This document shows, in pieces, positions 1 to 7,309 of a stretch of DNA of 8,202 nt. The notes under the pieces were generated by a model. That model was not told the origin of the DNA and made no database searches. It saw only the letters and a program-made list of their open reading frames with translations. Made by a program: the position numbers and the translations under genes. Position 1 is the first letter of the stretch. Every line of letters starts with the position of its first letter. Source of the stretch: Sulfurovum sp. (lineage in GTDB: Bacteria; Campylobacterota; Campylobacteria; Campylobacterales; Sulfurovaceae); assembly GCA_003978375.1 (NCBI GenBank), contig QNZW01000181.1, forward strand, positions 1 through 8,202. The letters run 5' to 3'.

Positions 1-812
1 GGTGTACCCCAGTCTACACCGAAGACATCGAAGTTACCATACACCAATCCACGTTCGATGAAAGCAGGAATGCCTTTAGGGAACATGATAATAGGAATAT
101 GTGGGTATTTAGCTTTAAGATAGTCTGCTATCTCTACCATATACTTCCATGAGAATTCGTCATATTTTCCTGGCTCAATTGCCGCTGCCCAACTGTCAAA
201 GATTTGTACGACATCAATCCCTGCTTCTATTTGTTTTTCCATATAGAGCTTCACTACCTCTGTGACCTTGGCTAGGATATTATGCAGTAACTCAGGGTTA
301 GCATACATCATCTTTTTACAAATGTTATAGGTCTTAGTGCCTTGTCCTTCTATCATGTATGTTGCCAAAGTCCAAGGTGCTCCTGTAAAACCAATGAGAG
401 CTTTGTCCTCTGCAAGTTGTTCTTTGATGAGTTTGATAGTGTCATACACATACGTAAGCTTACTGGCAGCTTCTTCACCACCGATGAGTTTGTCTAAATC
501 TGCTTGATTTTTTAATGGGTCAGAAAACTTTGGTCCTTCACCTTTTACAAAAGACAAATCCATACCCATCTCATCTGGGATAACAAGAATATCTGAAAAC
601 AAAATAGCCGCGTCCACACCTACGATGTCTACAGGTTGAAGCGTCACTTCACATGCTTTTTTGGGGTCATGACAGAGGTTTAGGAAATTTCCTGCCTCTG
701 CTCTGACTTTCATATATTCTGGCAGGTAACGTCCTGCTTGTCTCATCATCCATACGGGAGTGTATGGTGTTTCTTTGCCTAGACATGCATCTACAAATAT
801 TTTATTTGCCAT
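1..812 (-). CDS. hemE: Uroporphyrinogen decarboxylase HemE (C-terminus cut off by window edge)
   Basis: HemE removes the four acetate carboxyl groups of uroporphyrinogen III to give coproporphyrinogen III in cytoplasmic heme synthesis. I translated the whole visible frame by hand: 270 codons are open from the ATG at 812 to the left edge. Family landmarks are the N-terminal [13 protein letters not shown] block (residues 21-33, including the two substrate-binding arginines R24 and R28), [12 protein letters not shown] with the catalytic Asp at about 74, [13 protein letters not shown] around residues 145-156 with a Tyr at 152, and the GVDW block just before the edge. Family members are about 340 residues, so roughly 70 residues, including the late conserved His, lie outside. 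The start overlaps the upstream stop by one base (TAATG), and an AGGCGG-like ribosome site lies upstream, so it is the coupled fourth gene of the gyrA operon. Confidence 0.96.
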   Translation of the reverse strand, partial: MANKIFVDACLGKETPYTPVWMMRQAGRYLPEYMKVRAEAGNFLNLCHDPKKACEVTLQPVDIVGVDAAILFSDILVIPDEMGMDLSFVKGEGPKFSDPLKNQADLDKLIGGEEAASKLTYVYDTIKLIKEQLAEDKALIGFTGAPWTLATYMIEGQGTKTYNICKKMMYANPELLHNILAKVTEVVKLYMEKQIEAGIDVVQIFDSWAAAIEPGKYDEFSWKYMVEIADYLKAKYPHIPIIMFPKGIPAFIERGLVYGNFDVFGVDWGT

Positions 813-1327
813 TAATGGTCACCGCCTTTATGTAAAAAATAAAGGGCTACCGAAAGCCCCAAAATCGATGCTGCAAAATAGAGCATCTCTATTGCTCCAT
901 TATATTCTGTATGCAAAATACGCTGAAAAAAACTAACCACAAGTACCATCACAATCACTTTTCCAAGTTTATCTTTGAGTTCATCAAGTGAATGTATTTC
1001 AAGTATCTTTGATGCCTCTTGTGTTTTGGCAACATCAATTTCTGAGATAAAAAGTTCATACAAACCAAAACCAAAAATAAACATCACCACTGCCATAAGA
1101 TATAAATCTATTGCACCGATAAGTCCTGAGACGATTGTTTCATGAAAGTCTTCAGGGTGTAGATGGTTTACATAGGTCGATATGACATTATGCACTACCT
1201 CATAAATATCTACACTCGCCACAATAAACAATGCAATCCCACCAAGCATTGAAAAGACAACAGCCAAAAGCACAAAAAATCTTGTATTCCACAAAATACT
1301 CTCAAAGAGATTTTCTATCCACTTCAT
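812..1327 (-). CDS. UPF0114/YqhA-type inner-membrane protein
   Basis: This is a 171-residue integral membrane protein of unknown function. Four hydrophobic segments are visible, at about residues 17-38, 68-93, 122-138 and 146-165, joined by a charged cytoplasm-like loop (about 95-121). The pattern of an Asp-rich start to segment 2 ([12 protein letters not shown]), then [13 protein letters not shown], then a [19 protein letters not shown] segment matches the YqhA/UPF0114 family as I know it. No enzyme motif is seen. The ATG follows the asd stop with no gap (TAAATG). The purine-rich last codons of asd (GAGGAAGAAG) supply its ribosome-binding site, so expression should depend on translation of asd. 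It sits between asd and hemE, but nothing in the sequence ties it to either pathway. Confidence is high for a real membrane protein and moderate for the family. Confidence 0.85.
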   Translation of the reverse strand: MKWIENLFESILWNTRFFVLLAVVFSMLGGIALFIVASVDIYEVVHNVISTYVNHLHPEDFHETIVSGLIGAIDLYLMAVVMFIFGFGLYELFISEIDVAKTQEASKILEIHSLDELKDKLGKVIVMVLVVSFFQRILHTEYNGAIEMLYFAASILGLSVALYFLHKGGDH

Positions 1328-2365
1328 TTATGCTTCTTCCTCTAATTGTATCCACTTTTGTGCAATACGCACGGCATTGGTAGCAGCCCCTACTCTCACT
1401 TGATCAGCCACACCCCAAATATGCAAAATATTATCTGCATAAAGGTCTTTTCGTATACGTCCTACGTATGTTTCATCTGTATCTGTCGAGATGATAGGCA
1501 TTGGGTATTTGTTGTTTGCAATGTCATCTATGACGGTCACATTTTCAAATGCTTCAAGTACTTTTCTAGCTTCATCCACATCTACATTGACACCCTCATC
1601 AAAAGTAATGGTAATAGACTCAGAGTGTGAACGAAGCACAGGCACACGTACACAAGTAGCACTAACTGCAAAGTCTGAATGCATGATTTTATTAGTCTCA
1701 TTCACCATTTTCATCTCTTCTTTGGTGTAGCCATTGGCTTGTGGTACATCAATATGAGGAATCACATTGAGTGCTATTTGATGTGCAAATGCTTCTACTT
1801 TCGCGTCATCTAATGTGAAATTAAAAAAAGATTGCATCTGCATTACAAGCTCTTCCATCCCTGCTTTTCCTGCACCAGAGACAGCTTGGTATGTACTTAC
1901 GTCTACTCTTTTGATACCGTATAAATCATGCAGAGGTTTGAGCAACTGAACCATTTGTATGGTCGAACAGTTAGGGTTGGCAATAATGCCTCTCTCTTCC
2001 CACTTCTCAATATCTTCAGGATTGACTTCTGGCACCACAAGTGGCACATCCTCTACCATACGAAAGTGTGAAGTATTATCAATCACCACAGCCCCTGATT
2101 CTACAGCATATTTTGCATATTTCTCAGAGATGCTACCACCTGCTGAAAAAAAGGCAATATCTATCTCTCTATTTTGAAATACCTCTTCTGTAAGCTCTTC
2201 TATTTTATAGACTTTTCCTTGGCACTCTATCTCTTCACCAACACTTCTTGCAGAAGCCAAAGGCAAAAGGTTTGCTATAGGAAATGCCACCTCTTCTAAA
2301 ACCCTAAAAAGTTCTTCACCTACTGCACCTGAAGCACCGACTACTGCTACATTATATTTTTGCAT
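1328..2365 (-). CDS. asd: Aspartate-semialdehyde dehydrogenase
   Basis: Asd reduces L-aspartyl-4-phosphate with NADPH to aspartate semialdehyde, the branch point to lysine/diaminopimelate, threonine and methionine. The 345-residue length is normal. Seen in the sequence: the N-terminal NADP-binding loop VGASGAVG (residues 9-16); the SAGG block near 74-77; DNTSHFRM (96-103) leading into DVPLVVPEVN, which holds the phosphate-binding Arg; the catalytic Cys133 in ANPNCST; the SGAGKAG segment (163-169); and the catalytic His247 in RSHSES. All key residues are present, so it should be active. It starts 5 bp after the gyrA stop with only a modest GGAA-type ribosome site inside the end of gyrA, consistent with cotranscription. 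It abuts the next gene with zero spacing. Confidence 0.97.
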   Translation of the reverse strand: MQKYNVAVVGASGAVGEELFRVLEEVAFPIANLLPLASARSVGEEIECQGKVYKIEELTEEVFQNREIDIAFFSAGGSISEKYAKYAVESGAVVIDNTSHFRMVEDVPLVVPEVNPEDIEKWEERGIIANPNCSTIQMVQLLKPLHDLYGIKRVDVSTYQAVSGAGKAGMEELVMQMQSFFNFTLDDAKVEAFAHQIALNVIPHIDVPQANGYTKEEMKMVNETNKIMHSDFAVSATCVRVPVLRSHSESITITFDEGVNVDVDEARKVLEAFENVTVIDDIANNKYPMPIISTDTDETYVGRIRKDLYADNILHIWGVADQVRVGAATNAVRIAQKWIQLEEEA

Positions 2366-2370
2366 ATTTT

Positions 2371-4887
2371 CTATTCCAATCCTAATGCATTATCATTATT
2401 TGGTGTCTCTTCTGCACCTTCATTCTCAGAGTTTTCCTCTTCAGGTTTCTCTTCTTTTTCACATTTTGCCATGGAGACAACAATATCTTTTTTCTCCACA
2501 GAAACTACTTTAACACCTGAAGTATTACGTCCTGCTTTTCTAATTTGTTCCATGTCTACACGTATCATTTTACCAATACTTGTTAAACACATCAAATCTT
2601 TCGTCTCTTCTACCGCAACCACACCTACAACATCTCCTGTTTTGTCTGTAAGTTTCATAGAAATGACACCTTTTCCTGCACGATTTTGTTCACGGTACTC
2701 TGAAGCAGAGGTGCGTTTACCAATACCTTTTTCTGAGAGCATCAACAATTCATCTTCTTCATTTTCTATGGTAATCGCACCACAAACATAATCACCCTCT
2801 TTTTTAAACTTAATCGCAGTAACCCCTCGCGCTACACGTCCTATCTCTCTTGCATCTTCGACTTTAAATCTAATACATAGACCTTTTTTGGTCGCTACAA
2901 AGAGCCATTTCGTATCTGGCTTCACGATACTAGCACTAACAATTGCATCTTCTTCATCTAGATTGATTGCTCTTACACCATTGCTTCTGATGTTTGAGTA
3001 TTCAGAAAGGTTTGTACGTTTTACAATACCATTTTCAGTAAAGAATACCAATCCTTTGTCTTCATTGAAGTCAGTCGTAGGGATAATTGCCATAATTTTC
3101 TCATCTTTTTGTAAATTAATGAGATTTACCACTGCTTTACCTTTGGCTGTACGAGAACCTTCTGGAATACGGTACACTTTTAGCCAATAGAGCTGTCCAC
3201 GATCGGTAACAAACATCAGTGTATCATGCGTATTTGAAGTAAAGAAACTCTCTATAAAGTCATCATCATACGTTGTGACTGCTGTTTTACCCTTACCACC
3301 ACGATGCTGTTTTTCATACATTTTCACAGGAACACGCTTGATGTATCCTCTGTGTGTAATGGTCACTACCATAGGCTCATTTGGGATAAGGTCTTCAATA
3401 TCAATATCATCATAATCATCGACGATTTCTGTACGACGAGGTGTGGCATATTTATCTCCTATCTCTACAAGCTCTTCTCTAATAATAGTATTGATTTTTG
3501 CTTCACTTTTAAGTATTCCTTCTAGTTTGGCAATGAGTTTAAGCAGTGCAGATAATTCATTTTCAATCTTCTCGATTTCTAGACCCGTTAAACGTCTGAG
3601 TCTCATCTCCAAAATAGCTTTTGCTTGAATCTCAGAGAGACTAAAGCGTGTCATAAGATTTTCACGTGCTTCTACGTCATCTGCTGAAGCACGAATGATT
3701 TTAATTACCTCATCGATGTTATCTACAGCAATTTTAAGCCCTTCTAAAATATGTGCTCTTGCTCTTGCTTTTTCTAGTTCAAAAATTGTTCTTCGAATGA
3801 CAACTGTTTTTCTATGTTTTAGAAAAATATCAAAAAGTTCCATAAGGTTAAATACTTTTGGTTCTTTGTTGTTAATAGCCAACATGATAATCCCAAAAGT
3901 TACTTGCATTTGTGTCTGCTTGAAAAGGTTGTTTAACACGATTTCACTCATCGCATCACGCTTGAGTTCAATGACTACACGCATCCCTTCACGGTCAGAT
4001 TCATCACGTATTTCTGAAATACCCTCTATATGCTTATCGCGGACAAGCTGTGCAATATTCTCAATAAGTCTGGATTTATTGACCTGAAAAGGAAGCTCAT
4101 CAATGATGATAATCTCTTTGCTTTTGGTCTCTTCTATATGTGTTTTTGCACGTATTTTTATACGTCCACGTCCCGTATTGTAAGCATCTGTAATACCTTT
4201 TTTACCAAAAATAATCCCTCCCGTTGGAAAATCTGGACCTTTAACAACTTGTATCATATCTTCCACTGTTGATTCAGGATTATCTATACGTAAAATAAGT
4301 GCCTCTATAAGTTCATCTAAACGATGAGGAGGAATATTGGTGGCCATACCCACAGCAATACCAGAAGAACCATTGAGTAGCAAGTTTGGAACACGTGCAG
4401 GAAGTACATCTGGCTCAGACATGGAGTCATCATAGTTTGGTACAAAATCTACAGTATCTTTGTCTAAGTCATTTAAAAGCTCTTCTGCAATTTTGGTCAT
4501 ACGTGCTTCGGTATATCTCATAGCCGCTGCATTGTCACCATCGACTGAACCAAAGTTTCCTTGACCATCTATCAATGGTGCCTGCATAGAAAAATCTTGT
4601 GCCATACGTACAAGTGCATCATAAACAGAGTTATCACCATGAGGATGATACTTACCGATGACATCCCCTACAATACGTGCTGATTTTTTATAAGGACTTC
4701 TATGAGAAAGATGCAAATCTTCCATGGCATAGAGTATTCTTCTGTGTACAGGTTTTAGTCCATCACGTGCATCTGGCAAGGCACGTCCTACGATGACTGA
4801 CATTGAGTAGTCAAGATAACTTGACTTCATACTGTCTTCAATCAGTATCTCTTGCGTATTTTCATTATTTTCAAATAAATCAGACAT
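2371..4887 (-). CDS. gyrA: DNA gyrase subunit A
   Basis: GyrA is the breakage-reunion subunit of DNA gyrase (A2B2), which adds negative supercoils using ATP. The 838-residue product is full length. Seen: the winged-helix/tower core with [10 protein letters not shown] (residues 81-90), the active-site Tyr125 in [31 protein letters not shown] (165-188), and the coiled-coil with its [12 protein letters not shown] turn (426-437). The GyrA-box QHRGGKG (527-533), needed for DNA wrapping, opens the C-terminal beta-pinwheel, with a second related EQNRAGKG element at 733-740. The C-terminal 30 residues are strongly acidic (Glu/Asn-rich), like the regulatory tails of other GyrA proteins. Position 86, equivalent to E. 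coli Ser83, is Asn, and Asp90 is retained. The ATG has a clear AAAGGA ribosome site at 4899-4894. It is the first gene of the operon with asd, the UPF0114 gene and hemE. Confidence 0.98.
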   Translation of the reverse strand: MSDLFENNENTQEILIEDSMKSSYLDYSMSVIVGRALPDARDGLKPVHRRILYAMEDLHLSHRSPYKKSARIVGDVIGKYHPHGDNSVYDALVRMAQDFSMQAPLIDGQGNFGSVDGDNAAAMRYTEARMTKIAEELLNDLDKDTVDFVPNYDDSMSEPDVLPARVPNLLLNGSSGIAVGMATNIPPHRLDELIEALILRIDNPESTVEDMIQVVKGPDFPTGGIIFGKKGITDAYNTGRGRIKIRAKTHIEETKSKEIIIIDELPFQVNKSRLIENIAQLVRDKHIEGISEIRDESDREGMRVVIELKRDAMSEIVLNNLFKQTQMQVTFGIIMLAINNKEPKVFNLMELFDIFLKHRKTVVIRRTIFELEKARARAHILEGLKIAVDNIDEVIKIIRASADDVEARENLMTRFSLSEIQAKAILEMRLRRLTGLEIEKIENELSALLKLIAKLEGILKSEAKINTIIREELVEIGDKYATPRRTEIVDDYDDIDIEDLIPNEPMVVTITHRGYIKRVPVKMYEKQHRGGKGKTAVTTYDDDFIESFFTSNTHDTLMFVTDRGQLYWLKVYRIPEGSRTAKGKAVVNLINLQKDEKIMAIIPTTDFNEDKGLVFFTENGIVKRTNLSEYSNIRSNGVRAINLDEEDAIVSASIVKPDTKWLFVATKKGLCIRFKVEDAREIGRVARGVTAIKFKKEGDYVCGAITIENEEDELLMLSEKGIGKRTSASEYREQNRAGKGVISMKLTDKTGDVVGVVAVEETKDLMCLTSIGKMIRVDMEQIRKAGRNTSGVKVVSVEKKDIVVSMAKCEKEEKPEEENSENEGAEETPNNDNALGLE

Positions 4888-4914
4888 TTTTTTCCTTTAA
4901 ATCAATAGTAAGAG

Positions 4915-4920
4915 ATTTTA
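4915..4920 (-). promoter_or_regulatory. Probable -10 box of the gyrA operon
   Basis: On the minus strand a TAAAAT hexamer lies 27 bp before the gyrA ATG, preceded by TTGGA. The exbB -10 on the other strand sits in the same TTGGA context. No TTGACA-like box lies 16-18 bp upstream, which fits Campylobacter/Helicobacter-type sigma-70 promoters. The predicted transcript would start near 4908 and carry a leader of about 20 bases holding the AAAGGA ribosome site. Confidence 0.5.
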
Positions 4921-4930
4921 TCCAATCCCC

Positions 4931-4973
4931 TAAGCAAGAATGCTTAAAAGTGTCTCAAATTGGCTTTTAAGTG
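4931..4973. repeat. Cluster of short symmetric repeats upstream of gyrA
   Basis: Three overlapping symmetries sit directly upstream of the gyrA -10. The first is TAAGCA-AGAA-TGCTTA (4931-4946), a perfect 6-bp inverted repeat. The second is CTTAAAAG (4943-4950) and its exact reverse complement CTTTTAAG (4964-4971). The third views the same bases as an 11-bp near-direct repeat, GCTTAAAAGTG (4942-4952) and GCTTTTAAGTG (4963-4973), with a 21-bp period of two helical turns. Neither strand has a T-run after the hairpins, so this is not a terminator. An operator or supercoiling-sensitive element is possible but unproven, and short AT-rich symmetries can also occur by chance. Confidence 0.4.
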
Positions 4974-5044
4974 CATTAAAATAGATTTTTACTATTTTTT
5001 TTATTTATTGGTTAACATAATATATTTAAAAAAAATGCTTATTC

Positions 5045-5091
5045 TTTATTTTTTACTCACTTATTTTTTCCTCATTTTATTTGGATATAAT
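5045..5091 (+). promoter_or_regulatory. Promoter of exbBD: T-tracts plus TATAAT
   Basis: A perfect TATAAT (5086-5091) lies 31 bp before the exbB ATG. Upstream there is no -35 hexamer but three T-rich tracts (about 5045-5054, 5061-5069 and 5074-5082) spaced roughly one helical turn apart. This is the arrangement described for Campylobacter and Helicobacter housekeeping promoters. I see no convincing Fur box here, so iron control cannot be claimed from sequence. Confidence 0.6.
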
Positions 5092-5109
5092 ACTTCTAAA
5101 TTTATTTTT

Positions 5110-5115
5110 AGAGGA
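5110..5115 (+). promoter_or_regulatory. Ribosome-binding site that fixes the exbB start
   Basis: AGAGGA sits 7 bp before the ATG at 5123. It decides against the in-frame TTG at 5081, because that longer reading would begin upstream of the TATAAT box and would need the promoter to be coding. Confidence 0.7.
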
Positions 5116-5122
5116 TATATTG

Positions 5123-5566
5123 ATGCCTATAGAGCAAATAAAAAATATTGTAGATTATGGAATCATAGGATTGCTTGTTTTTCTCTCTTTCATTACCTTT
5201 TGGTTTGCCATTGAGCGTATACTATACTATCGTACCGTAAGGGTAGAAAACTACAGTAACAAAACCAATCTAGAGCTAGATCTTTCCAAGCGTTTACCTA
5301 CCATTGCGAGTATTGGTTCTAATGCACCTTACATTGGATTGCTTGGTACAGTACTTGCCATTATTTTGACCTTTTATATTATAGGTGAACAACAAGATAG
5401 CATTAATCCTGGTGAGGTGATGAAACATCTAGCCCTCGCACTGAAAGCAACAGCTGCTGGGCTTGTGGTTGCCATCCCTGCTACAGTACTTTATAATGCC
5501 CTGCTTACCAAAGTAGATACGCTTCTAGCCAAATGGGAAATCGCACAGGATTTAAAACGAAGATGA
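5123..5566 (+). CDS. exbB: ExbB-type proton-channel subunit (TonB/TolQ/MotA family)
   Basis: ExbB forms the inner-membrane pentamer that, with ExbD, uses the proton gradient to energise TonB for outer-membrane uptake of iron chelates, cobalamin or similar ligands. From the ATG at 5123 the product is 147 residues, matching the short ExbB of Helicobacter (about 150) rather than the roughly 240-residue enterobacterial form. Three membrane segments are visible: about 12-30, 67-87 (with the signature G-S-N-A-P-Y-I-G-L-L-G-T-V, 65-77) and 104-127 (ALKATAAGLVVAIPATVLYN). The last two line the channel and carry the conserved polar Thr/Ala-Gly positions. The C-terminus is basic (DLKRR). It overlaps exbD by ATGA at 5563-5566. 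TolQ or another ExbB-like energiser is the alternative, but the short length and the exbD partner favour ExbB. Confidence 0.92.
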   Translation: MPIEQIKNIVDYGIIGLLVFLSFITFWFAIERILYYRTVRVENYSNKTNLELDLSKRLPTIASIGSNAPYIGLLGTVLAIILTFYIIGEQQDSINPGEVMKHLALALKATAAGLVVAIPATVLYNALLTKVDTLLAKWEIAQDLKRR

Positions 5567-5940
5567 GACGCGAACCTTTTAGCAAGATGAATGTTGTACC
5601 CTTCATCGATATTGTACTGGTACTACTTGTCATTGTACTTGCCACAGCGACCTTTGTGACCAATCAAAGCATAAAAGTAGATATACCTAGTGCAAGTTCT
5701 AAACAAAGTGAAGAGAAAAAAAGTATCTATATCTCTGTAGATAAAGAAGGAAGATATTATTACGACAAAAATGAACTTCCTCTTGAAGATATTAAAAAAA
5801 AGCTTATGAGTCTCGATCCCAAAAAAGATATTATCTCGCTCAAGATGGACAAGAGCTCAGAGTTTCGTTATTTTGTAGATATTATCGATATTTTAAAAAC
5901 AAAAGGGTTTGAAAATATCTCTATTATTACAAAGAAGTAA
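5563..5940 (+). CDS. exbD: ExbD/TolR-type periplasmic energiser subunit
   Basis: ExbD is the single-span partner of ExbB and carries the proton-accepting Asp. From the ATG in the ATGA overlap the product is 125 residues. It has a short cytoplasmic basic N-terminus, then NVVPFIDIVLVLLVIVLATATF (residues 10-31) with the essential Asp16 after the conserved Pro13, a VDIPSA motif just after the membrane, and a periplasmic domain (about 50-125) ending GFENISIITKK. An in-frame ATG at 5533 would add ten residues inside exbB; the 4-bp overlap start is preferred because it is the usual coupling arrangement and gives the normal short N-terminus. No tonB follows: the gene ends 2 bp before a convergent thioredoxin gene, with no hairpin terminator visible between them. 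TolR is the alternative name. Confidence 0.92.
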   Translation: MRREPFSKMNVVPFIDIVLVLLVIVLATATFVTNQSIKVDIPSASSKQSEEKKSIYISVDKEGRYYYDKNELPLEDIKKKLMSLDPKKDIISLKMDKSSEFRYFVDIIDILKTKGFENISIITKK

Positions 5941-5942
5941 AG

Positions 5943-6260
5943 CTATTCTGTCATCATCTTATAGGGACGTTTTAGCTGCTCTGTGAGCTGATACAAACTC
6001 ACACTCCTACCCTCACGTGCAAACTCCCTACCATCCATAAAAACAAGCATAGTAGGCACAGAAAAGACCGAGTAGTGTGCAGAGATTTCTGCATTATCAT
6101 GAGCATCAAGGTATATCTGCTTAAGCTGTGGAAACTCCACATCAAACACCTCTTTAAACTTAGGTCGCAAAGCATGACACACATTACAGTTCTCTCCAGA
6201 AAAATACAGCAGTACCCCTACCTCTTCTCTTATGGTTTGTTGTAGTTGTTCTAGGGTCAT
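5943..6260 (-). CDS. Small thioredoxin-fold protein with a CNVC active site
   Basis: This 105-residue protein has no signal peptide and is probably a cytoplasmic disulfide oxidoreductase. Seen: the VLLYFSGENCNVCHAL segment (residues 16-31) with redox Cys25 and Cys28, and the cis-proline loop SVFSVPT with Pro69. The strand MLVFMDGREFAREG follows and then a C-terminal helix, so the thioredoxin fold is complete. CNVC is not the CGPC of true thioredoxin, so its partners and redox potential may differ. The ATG at 6260 has AAGGA seven bases upstream, inside the 14-bp gap after the HEPN-like gene. It may therefore be read from the toxin-antitoxin promoter as a fourth gene, or from an unseen promoter inside that gene. 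I would not assign a specific substrate. Confidence 0.88.
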   Translation of the reverse strand: MTLEQLQQTIREEVGVLLYFSGENCNVCHALRPKFKEVFDVEFPQLKQIYLDAHDNAEISAHYSVFSVPTMLVFMDGREFAREGRSVSLYQLTEQLKRPYKMMTE

Positions 6261-6274
6261 TTTTATTCCTTATT

Positions 6275-7309
6275 TTAAAATGGTATTTCATCTTCATTTA
6301 TATCTATTTCAGGTATCTTTAAAGGAGCTTGAATTTTTATAGGAACTCTATTCACTTTGTATTTAAGTTTTGATTCTTCTAAATAATAGTCCGAAGTATC
6401 ATGAATATACAAATCTTTAATTTTTGCTTGTGTAGCATCATCAAAATAGTCCCATCCTTCAATAAATATCTTATTTTGGTACTCTTTTAATTCATAATCA
6501 TCAAAATTTTCAACAATGATATTAGTAAGTCGTAATTTTATACGCTTTCCAAGCTCTTCCCATTGTTCAAGAATCAAATACACTTTCCAAAAAAGTTCTA
6601 TACATGCATCTAAGGTTTTAAAATCTAAAGACATTTTTATATAAATTTCTTTTCGACTATTTTCGTCTACCCTATTCATTATTTCAACAAAAACTAGTTT
6701 CAATGATTGAAAATTTCTATAGTTTTCATCTAAAAGATATGCCTCAACCTCATCATAATATCCAGAATCAATAATATTTATTTTATTTTTAATATTGCCA
6801 TATAAATGAAATATCGTATCTTCTAATTGCTTACTTGGTATTTCATTTACTAATAATTTTGCATATTCTTCTGTCTGTTCAAAGTGTTTATCATAGACAC
6901 TTGTTATAAAAACATCTATAGAAAATGAACTCTTAGCTTTTCCAATAATTTTAAGTAAATAATTTATATGCAATATAATAGAAAAAGCATCTTCTATCGT
7001 ATCATCATGTTTTTCATGATTTCTTGTATTTCTAATTAGTCCCCAAATACCTAGTAATGAATCACGGACACCAGTCTGAATATTTTTTTCATGCTTTGTT
7101 CTTAATTTATTTAATTTAATTTTAGGATTTTTTTCACTAAAAGCTTGATTTATTAAATCTTTACCATCATTTTCTAAAGTTGATTTTTCTCTAATAATAT
7201 CTCTAATATGAAATACTGCATCATCTATTGCACCCGTATAATTTTCATTATGATAGTTTTTTTCTATTACATCCCATAGTTCTGTTTCTAATAAAGATTT
7301 TATATTCAT
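6275..7309 (-). CDS. HEPN-like Ymh/TIGR02391-type protein with an SSB-like C-terminal tail
   Basis: The product is 344 residues, largely alpha-helical, with no signal or membrane segment. Residues about 22-125 resemble the Ymh (TIGR02391) family of abortive-infection-associated proteins: a helix with AIDDAVFHIRDIIRE, then DGKDLINQAFSEKNPKIKLN, then LLGIWGLIRNTRNHEKHDD. R93-N-T-R-N-H98 is an R-x4-H motif of the kind used by HEPN ribonucleases. Residues about 125-325 are unrecognised. The last nine residues, D336 to F344, form an acidic I-P-F-COOH tip like that of SSB. I chose the ATG at 7309 because it overlaps the mazF stop (TAATG) and has GAGG eight bases upstream; an ATG at 7327 has no ribosome site. 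Base composition is much more AT-rich than its neighbours, which suggests transfer. RNase activity is inferred, not shown. Confidence 0.8.
   Translation of the reverse strand: MNIKSLLETELWDVIEKNYHNENYTGAIDDAVFHIRDIIREKSTLENDGKDLINQAFSEKNPKIKLNKLRTKHEKNIQTGVRDSLLGIWGLIRNTRNHEKHDDTIEDAFSIILHINYLLKIIGKAKSSFSIDVFITSVYDKHFEQTEEYAKLLVNEIPSKQLEDTIFHLYGNIKNKINIIDSGYYDEVEAYLLDENYRNFQSLKLVFVEIMNRVDENSRKEIYIKMSLDFKTLDACIELFWKVYLILEQWEELGKRIKLRLTNIIVENFDDYELKEYQNKIFIEGWDYFDDATQAKIKDLYIHDTSDYYLEESKLKYKVNRVPIKIQAPLKIPEIDINEDEIPF
6278..6304 (-). other. SSB-tip-like C-terminal motif DINEDEIPF
   Basis: The nine codons before the stop encode D-I-N-E-D-E-I-P-F and end exactly at the C-terminus, preceded by KIPEI. 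In SSB proteins an acidic run ending in Ile-Pro-Phe is the docking peptide for repair and replication partners such as RecO, RecG, PriA, RecQ and exonuclease I. I re-read the codons from the raw sequence. The function here is inferred from the match. Confidence 0.6.

Noticed and set aside
2360..2791. Plus-strand open frame of 143 codons opposite the end of gyrA
   Set aside because: It is antisense to a certain gyrA/asd region, Ser/Phe-rich as expected for the complement of such genes, and has no recognisable domain.
4931..4946. TAAGCA/TGCTTA hairpin as a terminator
   Set aside because: The stem is only 6 bp and AT-rich with no T-run after it, and it lies upstream of both divergent genes.
5081..5122. 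N-terminal extension of ExbB from a TTG start
   Set aside because: It would include the TATAAT box and the AGAGGA ribosome site as codons; the ATG at 5123 has ideal spacing and gives the family's normal length.
4960..5214. 84-codon plus-strand frame across the gyrA-exbB gap
   Set aside because: It overlaps the exbB promoter and start in another frame, and its composition is that of AT-rich noncoding DNA.
5925..5990. Bidirectional terminator between exbD and the thioredoxin gene
   Set aside because: Only 2 bp separate the stops and I find no stable stem followed by a T-run on either strand.
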